This document shows, piece by piece, positions 34,201 to 46,750 of a stretch of DNA of 64,000 nucleotides. The notes beneath the pieces were generated by a model. That model was not told where the DNA came from. It ran no database searches and saw only the letters and a program-made list of their open reading frames with translations. The DNA is taken from contig OZ037769.1 in assembly GCA_964035545.1 (NCBI GenBank), positions 1,658,501-1,722,500 of the forward strand, written 5' to 3'. Numbering within the stretch: the stretch's first letter is position 1; every line of letters begins with the position of its first letter. Position numbers and translations under genes: made by a program. Source of the stretch: Bugula neritina. Lineage: Eukaryota; Bryozoa; Gymnolaemata; Cheilostomatida; Bugulidae.

Positions 34201-37200
34201 ATCAATATAAGACTGTTATAAATTTAATCTTTGTTCAATGGCTTGCCTTAACTAGTAATTACCACAAAAAATGTTAGTCAAAGGTGCACAGGGATTATTT
34301 TATTCCCACGTGAAGTTTTTTGTCATTCAGTGTAACGAGCATATAGTTAGAAAATAAATTAAATACCAAGTCTTATTTCTAAAAACAACTTTTGTAGTAA
34401 AAACTGGTCAAGGAATTTAATGTTGTGAAATAAATTTTTGGATTGAAGCAGTGCTTAGCACTTTTGAACAAACTTTTACTACATCAGTTAATCTACCAGA
34501 TTGCAATATTTCATAATTTCTTTAGCTTCATGTTTTAGTGATATAGAAGGTTTAAGCAACCACAGCCATAGCTACTAGTTCCACATGACAATACTTAATC
34601 TCTCATCAACATGTGGAAACCTTTACTTGCCTTAAATACATGAAAAGATTATGGCAAATCAGATTGCTATGGTTAAAGGGAATGCATGAGCTTAGTGGTT
34701 GAGTTTTAAACAGATTTGACAGAAAATAGCATTATTTTATTCCAAAAATTGCTCTTCCATAAATGATATTGCCAAGTAGCTTTACCTGGACACCGCCCAT
34801 TGAAGCACTGCTTTTCATGAGCCTTAGGGACGTAGTAAGGTATACAATCATCTGGGTTAATCTTGTCGTCTAGACAGAAAGGTGTGCGAGATTTCACTCC
34901 AAATCCACAAGACACACTGCACTCGCTCCAAGTTGACCATTCCCAGTGCTCTGCAATAATTGGATGCATGACTCAGAACGTACCAGACTCAATAAAATAA
35001 TATAATTATGTTGTATTTATTCATGGCTTCTATAATTTATAATAATATACTGACTTATTGGGTGCAACAGCGTACTAACATACCAGCTGACATAAAAAAA
35101 GCTATAACTATCTCAAAAGTAAACCAACAACCAATTTTTTGGAGTTTGCCCTGAATATATTACACTAATAAGGTTTTTTTGCGGCATTGAGAAAATTGTA
35201 TAACCACAAAACACAAGTGAGAGTGGGTGTTTTACCTAGATAGTTTTCTGCGGCAGTTCCACCTCCTGAATTACTCTGTCTTGGAGAGGCATCCGCAGAC
35301 TGGTCTGTCATCTCTCCCCACGTTGAGGAACTGCACTGATTTTTAGCATCATTAGCATCAGATGTGAGAACCAGCTGACTCAGAGCTCCCTGGTAACAAA
35401 GAGAGAGTATAAGCTGCACAGATTATCAATGAAACGAAAACTTCTTAATCCTAAAAATATCTAAGCTTGATCTAATGTAATGCATGCAGAACTGTAATTT
35501 TACTAATGTTACATTATCTATTAGACAGTCAATGTCCAATTACTAGTTCAATTATCCCTGCTATATTAATATTTACTTTTACTTGTTATTAGCTCTTATG
35601 TTGTTGTAAAAATATTGAATAGAAGTTCTTAGATAAACTTTCAATTTTTTTATTCTGATGAGTTTTCTAACCTCAAATCTTTCGTCAGCACCTCTGTCCA
35701 TGGCAAATAGTTTGGACCCGACAATTATTGTAGATTTGTAGACATTTGGTATAAATGGCACGGATTGAATAACCTGGGTGGTCCTCTGGAGACAGTTATA
35801 GTACATAGTGACGTTGGGACCAGACACGCTGAACGCAAACTGATGCCATTGGCCGTCATTTATGTTATCGTGAGGGAGAGGAATCGAGACCGAGCTCATA
35901 CGCCCTGTGCTATGAAGAATCTCAAGAGTTGGGGACGGGTAAGCTTTCAGCCCTAAATACAGTCGACCTGAAGAATCTGAGACTGAAAACAGATACTGGC
36001 CTTCTCTCGGGTATTTAGTCTTGCGAGGGCGGATTCTAGCCATGACTGAAAACCTTTGTGGCCAGAGTGGACTGAAGACTTGAGGCGTAGACACTTGGCT
36101 GTAGAAGTTAGGTGTGATGTCGTAAATCATACTGCCGCTGACATTCAAAGCAATCACACCTTTCTCCATTTCATCAAATTTAGCCAACTCCACTATGTCT
36201 TTCACATCTAAAAGAAGTAATGAAATTGGAAGCAACTCAAATATTAAAATACGAGATTTAATCTTCATGAAGATAAGAACTCTTGAGAGACAGATTAAAG
36301 GTAAATCTATAAGAATTGAGCAGCTTGTGTGGCCTCCAGGCATGTCCCCATTATGCTATTACCACAACATTATTATTAATATGTCAGGTATGCACCTACT
36401 AACATTCATACTAACATCATCTCAATGGGTATTAGACAAACACAGAAGTCCTCCAAACCTCCAGCTTATTCATATCACATTTCGAACTAATACAAGACAT
36501 GTGCTTCCCTTTACCTGCCATTATTATGTCAACTAAATCTTTAATAGTTGTGTATATTTATAGTCATAAAATATGTTGTACATACTGTAATTGCATCCAA
36601 AAGAAGTCATGGTAAAGGAATTTACCATATTTCCTTTTAATGTTATTGTTGAGAAGTATGATTAAATTTGCTGATGAAAAAAAGATGCTGCTGTTTGCTG
36701 TTAGCATTAGCTGGAAGCATTTGATAGCTTTTACTTTGTGTGACACTTTATGCTAAGATTGTATCTTTTTCTCACCCCAAATTAATTAAAATAATCAAAC
36801 CGCATTTCATTTAGCAGCAGATGGTGAAAGATTCTTTAAGACAATTATTGTTATTAGCTAAAAAATAATTTTCAATGCAATTTCAATGGATGGCCCTATG
36901 CAAAACACTATGTTGATGCGTATTTTGCTTGCAAACTTATTAAGTAACATAGCTTAGCTCAGATTTGACTTTTAGAAAATCTGATTTTTTTAAAAATAAA
37001 CCGGCTTTTATTATTAAATTTTAAAAGACATATTATTTAAGTAATGTTCTAACAAAGCAATTATTAAATAACATCTATTAACTGTAATAAACTTAGACCG
37101 TATTTCTAAACCAGTTGTTAATAAATGAAAGGCTGGCCCAGTATCTACCCACAACATTTGTTAGAATAAAAGCTGTCCACAAGTCTGTAACTTTTAAGCT

Positions 37201-40200
37201 TGTTTAATCTACTGGAATAAACATTAACTGGAAATGAGTGAATAATAGCACAACTGTTGTAATAGGAAATTGTAACATTTCATAAACAGGACACATGGTT
37301 TATAGTATTTGTGGGCATTAGTAATTATGCATAGTTGCATGAAGCACAGCCGCATGGATAAATATTTGATATATCCACTATTGCTTATTAATTACTGGTG
37401 CCCTTTACCGATTTAATTAATGTTTGAGCCACTTAGATGCATAAATATTTTTGTTCATTGAAAAATATGATACAACTTGCTTAATAATTCTGGAGCCAAG
37501 AGTTTTAATAAAAGATTCTGGTATCTCAAAAGATTAATTTCATGAACTAATTAATAATTTTGTGAAGCACATACTTTTGCAAACTATGTTGTTGCATTTC
37601 CGTTTCTCTGTATTGTTTCCAGCACATCTATCAGCAGAGATTCTTGTACATTTCCTGACTCGCTGTTGTACACCTTGATCTCCACAGTTCTTTGAGCACG
37701 GTGACCATTCCGACCAAACCTCATACCCTAGAAATCAGTACAATGACAAATATTGGTATTTTTCTTAGCAGACGTAAAGAACAAAGGGTGCTGCTCATTC
37801 TGCTGCAGGTAATGTTGTCAACTCATTTGTGAAATCTGGAGATATTTTTAACCGTGGCTTCGTTTATGATGTCTCGTAATCAATAAAATAGAATCAGCTA
37901 CATTTATTAGCTGCATAATTAATCATTTTTGCTAATCAATGTGATAATAGCAATCAGATGAGCTCTGCTAGTCATTCACAAAGCAGTAAATTAATTACCT
38001 TTATTAGCTACGGTTGACAACAATAGGATAATGCTTGGATTATGTGAAGGAACAATAACACAATGATTATTTCCAATCAATACGAATATTTCACACTAAA
38101 TTACACTGGACACTAATTATATAACAATCTATTAAATTAAATAATGTGATGAGTTTATTAGGCTTTATTTAGATCAATGACATTCTAAGACAATAAAATA
38201 TATGTCTAATTACTATTGATTTAGCCCAGAGTACAGCTATTGTCTATCTTAAGAACAGTTAATCTCAACTTCAGTAAATACCACTAGTTGCAACGATGGC
38301 GTGAGAATCTTCAATGGTCTATAGAATTATAGAAGCTGCTTATGAATAATTTCTCTTCCATGATTGAAGACATTTTTAATTGCATTTTTTATACTTGCTC
38401 TAAGTACATTTCAAGTAATCTTTATTTATGAGAAAACAAAACAGTTACTTCAGAAATATTTGGTGATCATCCTGTAAGCCCTACTTTTTTTAGGTCAATT
38501 TTTTACTGCTTTCAAAAAAAAGCTGCGTGTAACTGGTAACCTATTGACACCATTTACCATAGACCACACGTACGCAGATGAATAGCAAATCATTCATGAT
38601 GCTATGCTAATGAGCTGGAACACACTTCTCTATTTTTAATTTTATTCTAAGTTTTTTGTTGAAGGACTTTAGCTGACCTTGGGAACCTAGAAATTATTCA
38701 TGATGAGTTTTACTTTTCTAAGTTTTGCAAGAGTAAAATGGCCTATTTTTTGGCATTAGCATACCAATTACCTAAAACCTCTTTATTATACATCTGGTTG
38801 CTTTGACTCAACTGAAAGCTTTCTCTGACTCACAGTAATTAGCATTAAAATGGTAAAATGTTCTGCAGGAGAATTCGTTATGCAACACTTTTAGTTAATC
38901 TAATTTTAACCTTGACACTCGACAAGTTTATTCTGACTACTATATTCTGTGTTTTACTTAAACACATGCTATATACTATCAATGTTTGCATTATTTCTGC
39001 TTTAATTATCATATCAAGCAGAAAAAACAACAGCTCTAGGCGCCAGCAAAGTTTGAAAGAAGCATTTTGGTTCTCGAAACAACAACTTTCCTGATGTTTC
39101 AGTGTTGTTTATCACACATCTTACCTGATCATGCAGAAGAAATTAGGATGCAAACAATACAGCACACTGCACTACAAACAACACAATAGCACCTTTTGGG
39201 ACAAAATTTAAGTAACGTAAAATCAACTGGGTACATTGTTACAGGGTATCCTAACATCCTGGCTTCTAACGCACAGATAGACAAAACACTTGCAGACTTT
39301 GATTGAAGCAGCGGGCTAGGCTGCCGCAGTATTAATAATATCCTAATGTTTTCACAACTATGTAAACCTTTCCACTTATTTAATTGACAAGGGCTTAAAA
39401 TTTGACAAATTAGAGTACGTTATGCTAATAGCAATAGGGTGAAATTTTGAGAAATCCAATCTAATTTGATATAAACATGATCATCACGTTACTGTCTGGC
39501 CTGTCAACACTCCTTACTATGATTTCAACACCCGGCATGAATCATTTTATCATCTAGGTAGAAAAGAAACTGAGGGCTTCACATATTAGATGTAAAAATG
39601 TACGTTTAATTTGTTCAATTTTAGTAACAAGTTGGATAAAATTGCACTAATTTTAAACCGATCAATATATAGATGAACCAGAATACATATTTGCTAAATT
39701 ATTGATATTCTGTAACCTTGAATGATGGATCATTGCGAATAATGCCTATCTTTATATTAGTATAGAGTTTGCCATAGCCAATAGGCCTGGTGGTGCATTG
39801 AGTACACAAACTGCTTATACAACGTAGACTGTGATTAGGGCCACCAACTCCCAGCTCTGTCTGGGTGGCCATCAGCAAAGCTTCTCTTTGTATTTACTGT
39901 TGGTTCTGTGCTAATATTTTGCCCTCAAGTTTGCTCAGTAAAACAGTGGACCTTTTCAATGTTGCCAAAATACATATAACTTTGTTTATTGTTGGAGATG
40001 AAAAATTATGCCAAAAGTTGCTTGTTGATTAACTGCGAAATTATGTAAATTTTTCTATAAAATGGAAATATTTGTGCTCATGAAATATGTATTGTAGAAG
40101 TGTAGATGTGAGTGCATATTAAGTTGTATTGCTAGTAAAGCAATTCTAAGCCATTACTATGAACTATGAGTATAACTGATTGTTACTTATTCCAGGAACT

Positions 40201-41393
40201 GCAACTATTCTACTCCATTTGTCTCCTAATGTTGCTTCACTAATTGTAAATCACAGGGCCAGGTGGGCCCAACGGCTTCCAGTACAATTACATACAATTT
40301 CTAGGATGCACACCAGTTTTGTTGTAAATGACAAATTGAATTAAAATTTTGCTATAAACTTTTTGTTGTGTTAACAATATACTCGGCTGATGCAGGTGGT
40401 GCCCTAACCCTTCTAACAGTAGCTATGTATGTATATAAGCACGTATATACAAGTATAGATGTATATATTCTCACACGCATATTATATACATATCCCTCAA
40501 TCCTTGATTAGCCTAGACTCATTTATCAATATATTAATTAAATAATTCTCATTTTAATACTAGAGTAAAAAGTTTAATTGCCAGTTATCAAAATAAAAAT
40601 AATGACATAACCGGGTGATTACTTTAAATAATTGTCTATATTATATCAGAGTGCACTCCATTAATATTCTTAGAAGATATTAAATTTGAACCAGTTTTTT
40701 TTTAGCTTATGCAATTTAGAAAACAACAGTCATTCGTGGCAATTAAGAAACTGATTCTGTCAACTTTAAAAATAAATGCTCACTGTATCATTTAAAGTAT
40801 CCACAAAGCAGCAAATGCAGAATAAATGCAATATGGGGACCATTAGAAATTAGTAAGCTCTGACACATTCTATGAGCTCTAACACCCTCTGACACATTCT
40901 TTGAGCTCTAACACCCTCTGACACATTTCATAAGCAACTCACCAAGGTTCTGGAGGATGACTTTGTCCTCCATCTGCATCGTCCAGATCTCTGCGGCTCC
41001 AAACAGATCCGAATAATGTGCCGAGAGATGATCATCAACAATGTGTAGAAATAACATAAACACATGTTCCTCGTTTAAGTCAGCAAAGCACCTCAACATG
41101 CTGCCAAAGTTTGAAATCTTGTGGACATCTTCGGGTAGAGATGAGTTGTGAGGAATGGATTCTATAAGACTGGCCCCTTTCAATGTCCTGAGAATTTTGA
41201 AGTCTACAGAGTAGGTGGTCTGTTCATCTGCTAGGTGCTTGTAAGACTTGGTAACGTAGCCAACCACCACAATGGCTGCTTTAGCTGCACGTTCTTCTGC
41301 CGGAAGTTTTACCCAGTCGAAAGCTTGAGGACAAGCTTGGGTTAGAGTCACAAATAAAGTCAAAATGAAAAGTTGCTGCGTGAGGCTTTTCAT
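28247..41393 (-). CDS. Secreted NtA-like / TSP1 / LamG / TSP1 / 7xEGF protein, 13 exons, 746 aa
   Basis: Exons in transcript order: 41393-40943, 37727-37575, 36207-35672, 35389-35236, 34950-34786, 32800-32714, 32123-32031, 31784-31671, 30598-30503, 30129-30031, 29907-29812, 28928-28817, 28331-28247. They total 2,241 nt with every phase consistent. Residues 1-20 are a signal peptide ([20 protein letters not shown]). Residues 21-150 resemble the agrin NtA/TIMP-type OB fold ([31 protein letters not shown]). Residues 151-201 are a TSP1 repeat ([12 protein letters not shown]). Residues 202-400 are LamG/TSPN-like ([26 protein letters not shown]). A Ser/Gly linker follows, then a second TSP1 ([14 protein letters not shown]) at 431-486. 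Seven six-cysteine EGF repeats, one per phase 1-1 exon, run from 487 to 718. The short acidic tail ends at TAG. No membrane anchor. Probably extracellular matrix or signalling. I know no named ortholog with this order. Confidence 0.85.
33991..34066 (+). repeat. tRNA-like 76-bp sequence, probable SINE relic
   Basis: GTTGAT (33991-33996) and ATCAAC (34061-34066) pair as an acceptor stem at tRNA length. An A-box match tagcttagtgg is at 33996-34006. GCTAT/GTAGC (34014-34030) can form an anticodon-like hairpin with a 7-nt loop. The T arm is not recognisable. It lies in intron 5 of the EGF-repeat gene. A decayed tRNA-derived element rather than a working tRNA. Confidence 0.4.
40858..40930. repeat. 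29-bp repeat, about 2.5 copies, near the donor of exon 1
   Basis: Repeats of ctctgacacattctatgagc followed by tctaacacc. The array starts about 12-16 bp after the donor at 40942 of the NtA-domain exon. Confidence 0.7.
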
Positions 41394-44300
41394 TTTCAAA
41401 GCTTCTAGTCTAACAATAACGAAGTATGGTTTTCAGCAAGCAATTGTTACAAAGTGTTGTGTAACTTTGACATTAGTAGCAGCTGGTACAGCTGTATCCG
41501 TCTAACTCGTAATCCTCACCAATCTCGGCTAGCACAATTAGGGAAATAAGCTACTTTCTCCAACTTTTCCTTTTATATGATAATCGCGCATGTTTTGTGG
41601 TAGGGAATAAGCTACTGTATATTCATCCCAGTGTATAGAAGCGTGTACTTAAGAACAACAAATGCACATGTCATTCTCTTAAATCACGCCCACTATATCA
41701 GTGATAATCCCGCCTGCTAAATGAGTTTTTACATAGACTGGTACACGCGTTTCTACAACACAAACAGATATACATGAGTATAATTGTTAGTAATTCATGC
41801 TTGCGGTGTAACAAAATAGATGTATTAACATGTACTGAGTGCTGGGTTTTTAATTCAATTGATAGAAAGTTATGAATCAAGTGCTAAACAAACGGTGCTA
41901 ATGTTTACAAAACATTAATCTTGTAGGTAGCTCAAGTTTAATTTACATAAAAGATTATTAAAAAGAATAATAATCAAAATTAATTTTTCAGTTCATCGAA
42001 GGTATAATTGGAAGCCGTGTGATTAAACAAGATCACTTATTGGTTACTAAGCTTGCCTCTGCTCTAATGACTCATCCAGTATTTCCTGTCGCAAAATAAG
42101 GTCATTACTTTGGCACAGCATTTCCAATAATTCTGTTTTTTGCTAATCAGTCATAAGGTGTGTTTGAAATAATAGAATTATAGAAAATATGAAAACGACA
42201 TTCGTGGGAGAGTTAAAGCGTAATGGGTGGTGGGTCCGTACCCCAAACCCACAGTTGATAACCTTTGCCATAAAATAAAAACTTTTATCAACCTTTTCCT
42301 GAGAATATAATAAATGAAAAGCTCCACCTACGGTAGCATATTTGAAAAACACCACTATTAATAAGAGCTGTCGTATCTTCAATTTGATTTTTTCATTCAA
42401 ATCTTCCAAACGTTCACATGTGTTTAACTATTGTTAAACCTTGTAATCGTTGCTCAAATAGACCCTAATCAGCACAAAGTCCCCTTTAAACTATTTAAAG
42501 CAGCTTATATTTTAAGTTTGTTTGGCAGTTCTTTTATGATTGCATCTGGCAGAGTTGATGCTATACATTCTAATGAAAAATGATAAAATCATGCAACTGG
42601 GTGTTTTACAAATAGCCCTCAATTGAGTTATTAGAATGGTTTGAAAACAGTTAAATACTAGTAAAACTAACCAATAAAAATAGAGTACTTAATTATCCTT
42701 GCTGCATTTCACAACTGAGCAAAATTAATTATATTTTCAAGGAGACTTAAAAGCTAATATATTAGTTTATGCCTCAGCTATAGTAATATTGAATTATGAT
42801 ATTCATTAGCGTTGGAATGTCAATACATTAGCAGAAAATAAAAGTTTACAAACTTCTTGTGGATATTGTGCAATGAATAATGCTTTAAATGTTCTTCCCA
42901 AATGAGCTGCAACACCGCTAGTTATTAGTTTGGTGATTAAACTCAAAAACTGCAGTAGCTTAGCAACTATAAGCTGAGAAAGAGGGGTCAACTTTAACTT
43001 GAGTAGTATAGTTTCTAGAGCTAAGATTCTTTTTACATATTTCAGCAATTGTTTGCGGTTGTACGTAGTTCCACCCTTTATTTGAGACTTAAGCATTCCT
43101 GAGCAGATTAAAAGTTAACTAGCTTATCTGAGTTAAACATGGGTCATATCTTCTAGTTTACTTTCACAAATTTCTTGTGAATTGTAAAATTCAAATTAAT
43201 TATAACATTGAAAATTATATTCTTATAAATATGAAAAGTGTCTGTTTGCTTTCTACTGCCTAATCACAATTTAAAAACTAACAAAACACTCAACTGCTAC
43301 AATACAATCGTGTAAGTTCGATTTAATTAAAAAAACCTTTAAAAAGTTAGTGGTTGCATTTTTCTAACAATATCTAATAATCTCAAGCATAGCCAAAGTT
43401 CTTCAATACAATGCATAGCCTACAGTTCCTCAGTAAAACACTTTATAGATGTGTGCTAACTTTTCAACGTGGAAACATGGAGTTATCTCTTCCTAACAAT
43501 TTTTAAAATGTAAATATTCTTTCTGTTTACTTATTTAAAATTGATGACTAATGTTACTTTCCCCATAAATATTAACAGTTATCTTAAAGTTAGTGAAATG
43601 AAACTTTCAACTGTTATATACAGGTTTTACGTCGGAAGGCTATTTTTTAGCAATTTATAGCTAAAAAAATACATCTTATGAAGCAATCATCGTATTGGCT
43701 CTTTCTGATTAACATAAAGGATCCATTTTTATCTTTGGCATTCACTGAAACTCACAAGAAGGCTGATCACTTGAAGGTAATATATCAGCAAGCCAAAACT
43801 TCTAGAGATTCTCATAAATTTCTCATTGATTTAAACAGAACTTATACTGATTCTATTGACTGGAGCATATCCGATAACAACTGGACAGTTTCCAAGATAT
43901 TACGCCCAACTTACCAAATCCCAAAAGTTGTTTTTTTAAAATTATGTAATGAGATAAGAATTCCCAAGAAAGAATTGAGCCAAAACTCTGGCGCGTTTTA
44001 CAATCATCAAAATATTATTTTTTCAATATTTATTTGTTAAATTTACATGAATTAAAATGAATGTAAATAACAACTTTTGGCACCTCCCATGACACACGGA
44101 ACTGGGTTCCTCCAGCTGATGGCTCCTAACCGTCTAGAACTCTGTAGAAAATATTTTGCAAGTCATGCAAATTTTGCTACAATCTTCTAAAAAAATTGGG
44201 CTTACAATAACGTTAGGCCGGCTTTATATTTATAGCTTTATTTGTGCTAAATATTGCATACTTTTAGCTTTTGAGCTAACCTAGTGCTAGCTTGCTAGGT

Positions 44301-46459
44301 TGAAAAACATCCTTAATTTTGAATGCAAGTTAGCCTATCAGAAGCTGGTTTATTATCAGATATAATTATTATGTATGTAGATATACGAAGAAATTTAACC
44401 AGTAAATAGCAGAACTTATTTGAAAAAAGTGGATTTTAAAAAAGTGCCTTAAAAAATGCATTTATTAATTAATAATCAAAGCATTTGCTTGTAGATAATT
44501 ATATAGTTAGGTCAATAATGATTGTCACAGTGCTTAAAATGTCTTTAAATGTTGTTTAATCCCATCAAAACAACTTGAAGATGCTTATCATATGTAAACT
44601 TTAGGCTTATAATATATAGCTAGTGTTAGGAAGAGCATAATTGCTTCTGTGCCCCATCTGAATAATTCCGCGGCCCGATTTAAAAAATTCCTTTCTGTCA
44701 GGGATTCTCACAGGAATGGATACTATAAGCTTTAGTTAACAAATGCAACACCTACAAAACCTACAATTATATATTATAAATTACCAATATAGTTTCATAC
44801 TGGAGATATTTGAGCTGCTGCAGTTGTAAACAAACACAAAAGGTATTTTATTACATAACCACATCACGGGACTTCACTATCTGATCATGCATATGCTATA
44901 TCTACACTTCCTTCAGATGCAGTATTAATACTTTAATGGTTAAATTTCTAGCAAACTTCAGTTGATGTTTTATGCTTTATATTAAACACTTCAACAACAA
45001 TGTCAGCTGGTTCTCTGCAGATGTTTGTTCACTGCTCTGAGAAATTTGATTCTGTGGTCCAATAGAGATTCAAAATATTGAAAATGATCATTTAAAGTCC
45101 ATAAGTCTATAATTAAAAGAAGATTTGCATTAATTATTTGTGGTGTAAGGTCTAGTAATGGAGGGAAAATGTTGTGTTCCAGATAATGGAAATGATAAAA
45201 GAAGTTGAAAAGTCCAACTTGCACCTCAAACTAAAGTTCATAAAAAGTGTTAAAAACTTGAGCTAATGAATCTTTCATGTATCTGTTGTAGTTCTGTGAA
45301 GTATTTAGTAAAACCTATATGTTTTACTTATTTCTAATTAAGAATTTGCAGTTGTTTTAAACTCAACACATTCCTTTCAACATTAGTTACAAGAGGGATG
45401 TGATAAATTGTTTTCATTGGTTGAGGGAACAGTTCAAGTACTGGGGATTAAGATGAAGGACTGCTCAGCAATGCCAGAAGTGGGAAAGGGTATTAAAGAG
45501 ATACAGACAGTCATACACACTGAACTTTCCATAATCTCCTTCAACCCAGCTGGATGTTGCCAAAGTTGAACATACCATAGAAGGAAATAAATCAGTTTCG
45601 GTAAAGTTATAATTACATGAGGTCAAAAAGAATTGCGATTTCTGTTGAAGTGAAAAATTGGTTAAAACTTGTTGATAGCCAACAGTTCGGTGCAGACTAC
45701 CAGAGACTTCTCAAGGTTCTGGTTACAAGAAATTACTGGGTATGAGTCAGCAGAATAAGCTACCTCAGCTTAAATAAAGATAAAAAACATATTTTTATCC
45801 CAAATCCTGGTTTTAACAAGTATTAAAATCTTGTCTGGGGAAAGTTAAACGCGTGAAACAAAATTATTTTCCATGCAACTGTTCAAACACACAATTATGT
45901 TGAATCTGCAGGAAAGAAAACTTGCTATAACTGTCAGCTTCTTGTAAGTGTTTTGCTGCCGCGAAAGCAGTAAAATCGTTGAAAAAGTAACTCTAAGTTT
46001 TAGTGAATTAGTAAATAAAAATTATGCAGTGGCAATAAGCTTTTGACCTAGCTTGTGCCCCAAAAGCAGTTGTACTATGCAAACTCTTTTCTTCTAATTG
46101 AGCAATTTTGTTTCAACGGGATCATTTTTAGCCAATTCTAATATTATATACACGATATACACTACAATTTCTAGCATGTTTATGAATCGCTGTATACAGC
46201 ATAGCGTACATGAACTGAGTGTAAGCTACTAGCGATAATAATATCAACTTACTAATTAGCTCACAGACTGCTATTTTAAACCCTATATTGTAATTAAATA
46301 TAGTAATGGGCTAGTAGCTAAACATTCTAGAAAGAACATTAAGTTATTACATTATGTCTAGGTGACAGATTAGGGTTTCATATGTCAATGATGCAGGCGA
46401 TTAACACCGATTAGCACCGCAAGGTATCTCTATGCCAATTAGTAACATATAGCTACATA

Positions 46460-46540
46460 TATTATGGCTAGAGGGAAGGGGGGAGAAGGGGAGAGGGGGA
46501 GAGGAGGGAAGGGGGAAGGGAGAGATAGGATGGAAGGAAG
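46460..46540. repeat. Purine-rich G/A tract
   Basis: A run of gggagaagggg-type sequence on the plus strand (polypurine/polypyrimidine), which may adopt non-B structure. No gene is associated. Confidence 0.7.
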
Positions 46541-46612
46541 GCACAGAAGGATGACAGAAAACAAGATAGTGCAGTTTTAGTCTCCAAAATCATGTCACTT
46601 CCATAGTCTAAA

Positions 46613-46750
46613 GTATGCATCACATGACCTGTGGCATGTGTCACATAACCTGTGGCATATGTCACATGACCTGTAGCATATGTCACATGACCTGTAGCAT
46701 ATGTCACATGATCTGTAGCATGCATCACATGATCTATAGTATGTTTCACG
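46613..46750. repeat. 21-bp minisatellite, about 6 copies
   Basis: Unit tgtcacatgacctgtagcat with variants (atgcatcacatgatctatag). It lies in the gene-poor region. Confidence 0.88.

Noticed and set aside
39079-39250. Cysteine-rich 35-codon minus-strand frame before a GTAAGA in the EGF gene first intron
   Set aside because: The frame stops before the donor, and the exon chain on both sides already joins in phase without it.
42806-43096. 96-codon minus-strand frame rich in Leu/Lys/Ile
   Set aside because: No family resemblance, no splice context, and expected occasionally by chance in AT-rich DNA.
43678-44040. 120-codon plus-strand open frame
   Set aside because: No domain, signal or neighbouring exon was recognised. 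Composition is typical of AT-rich chance frames, though a transposon relic cannot be excluded.
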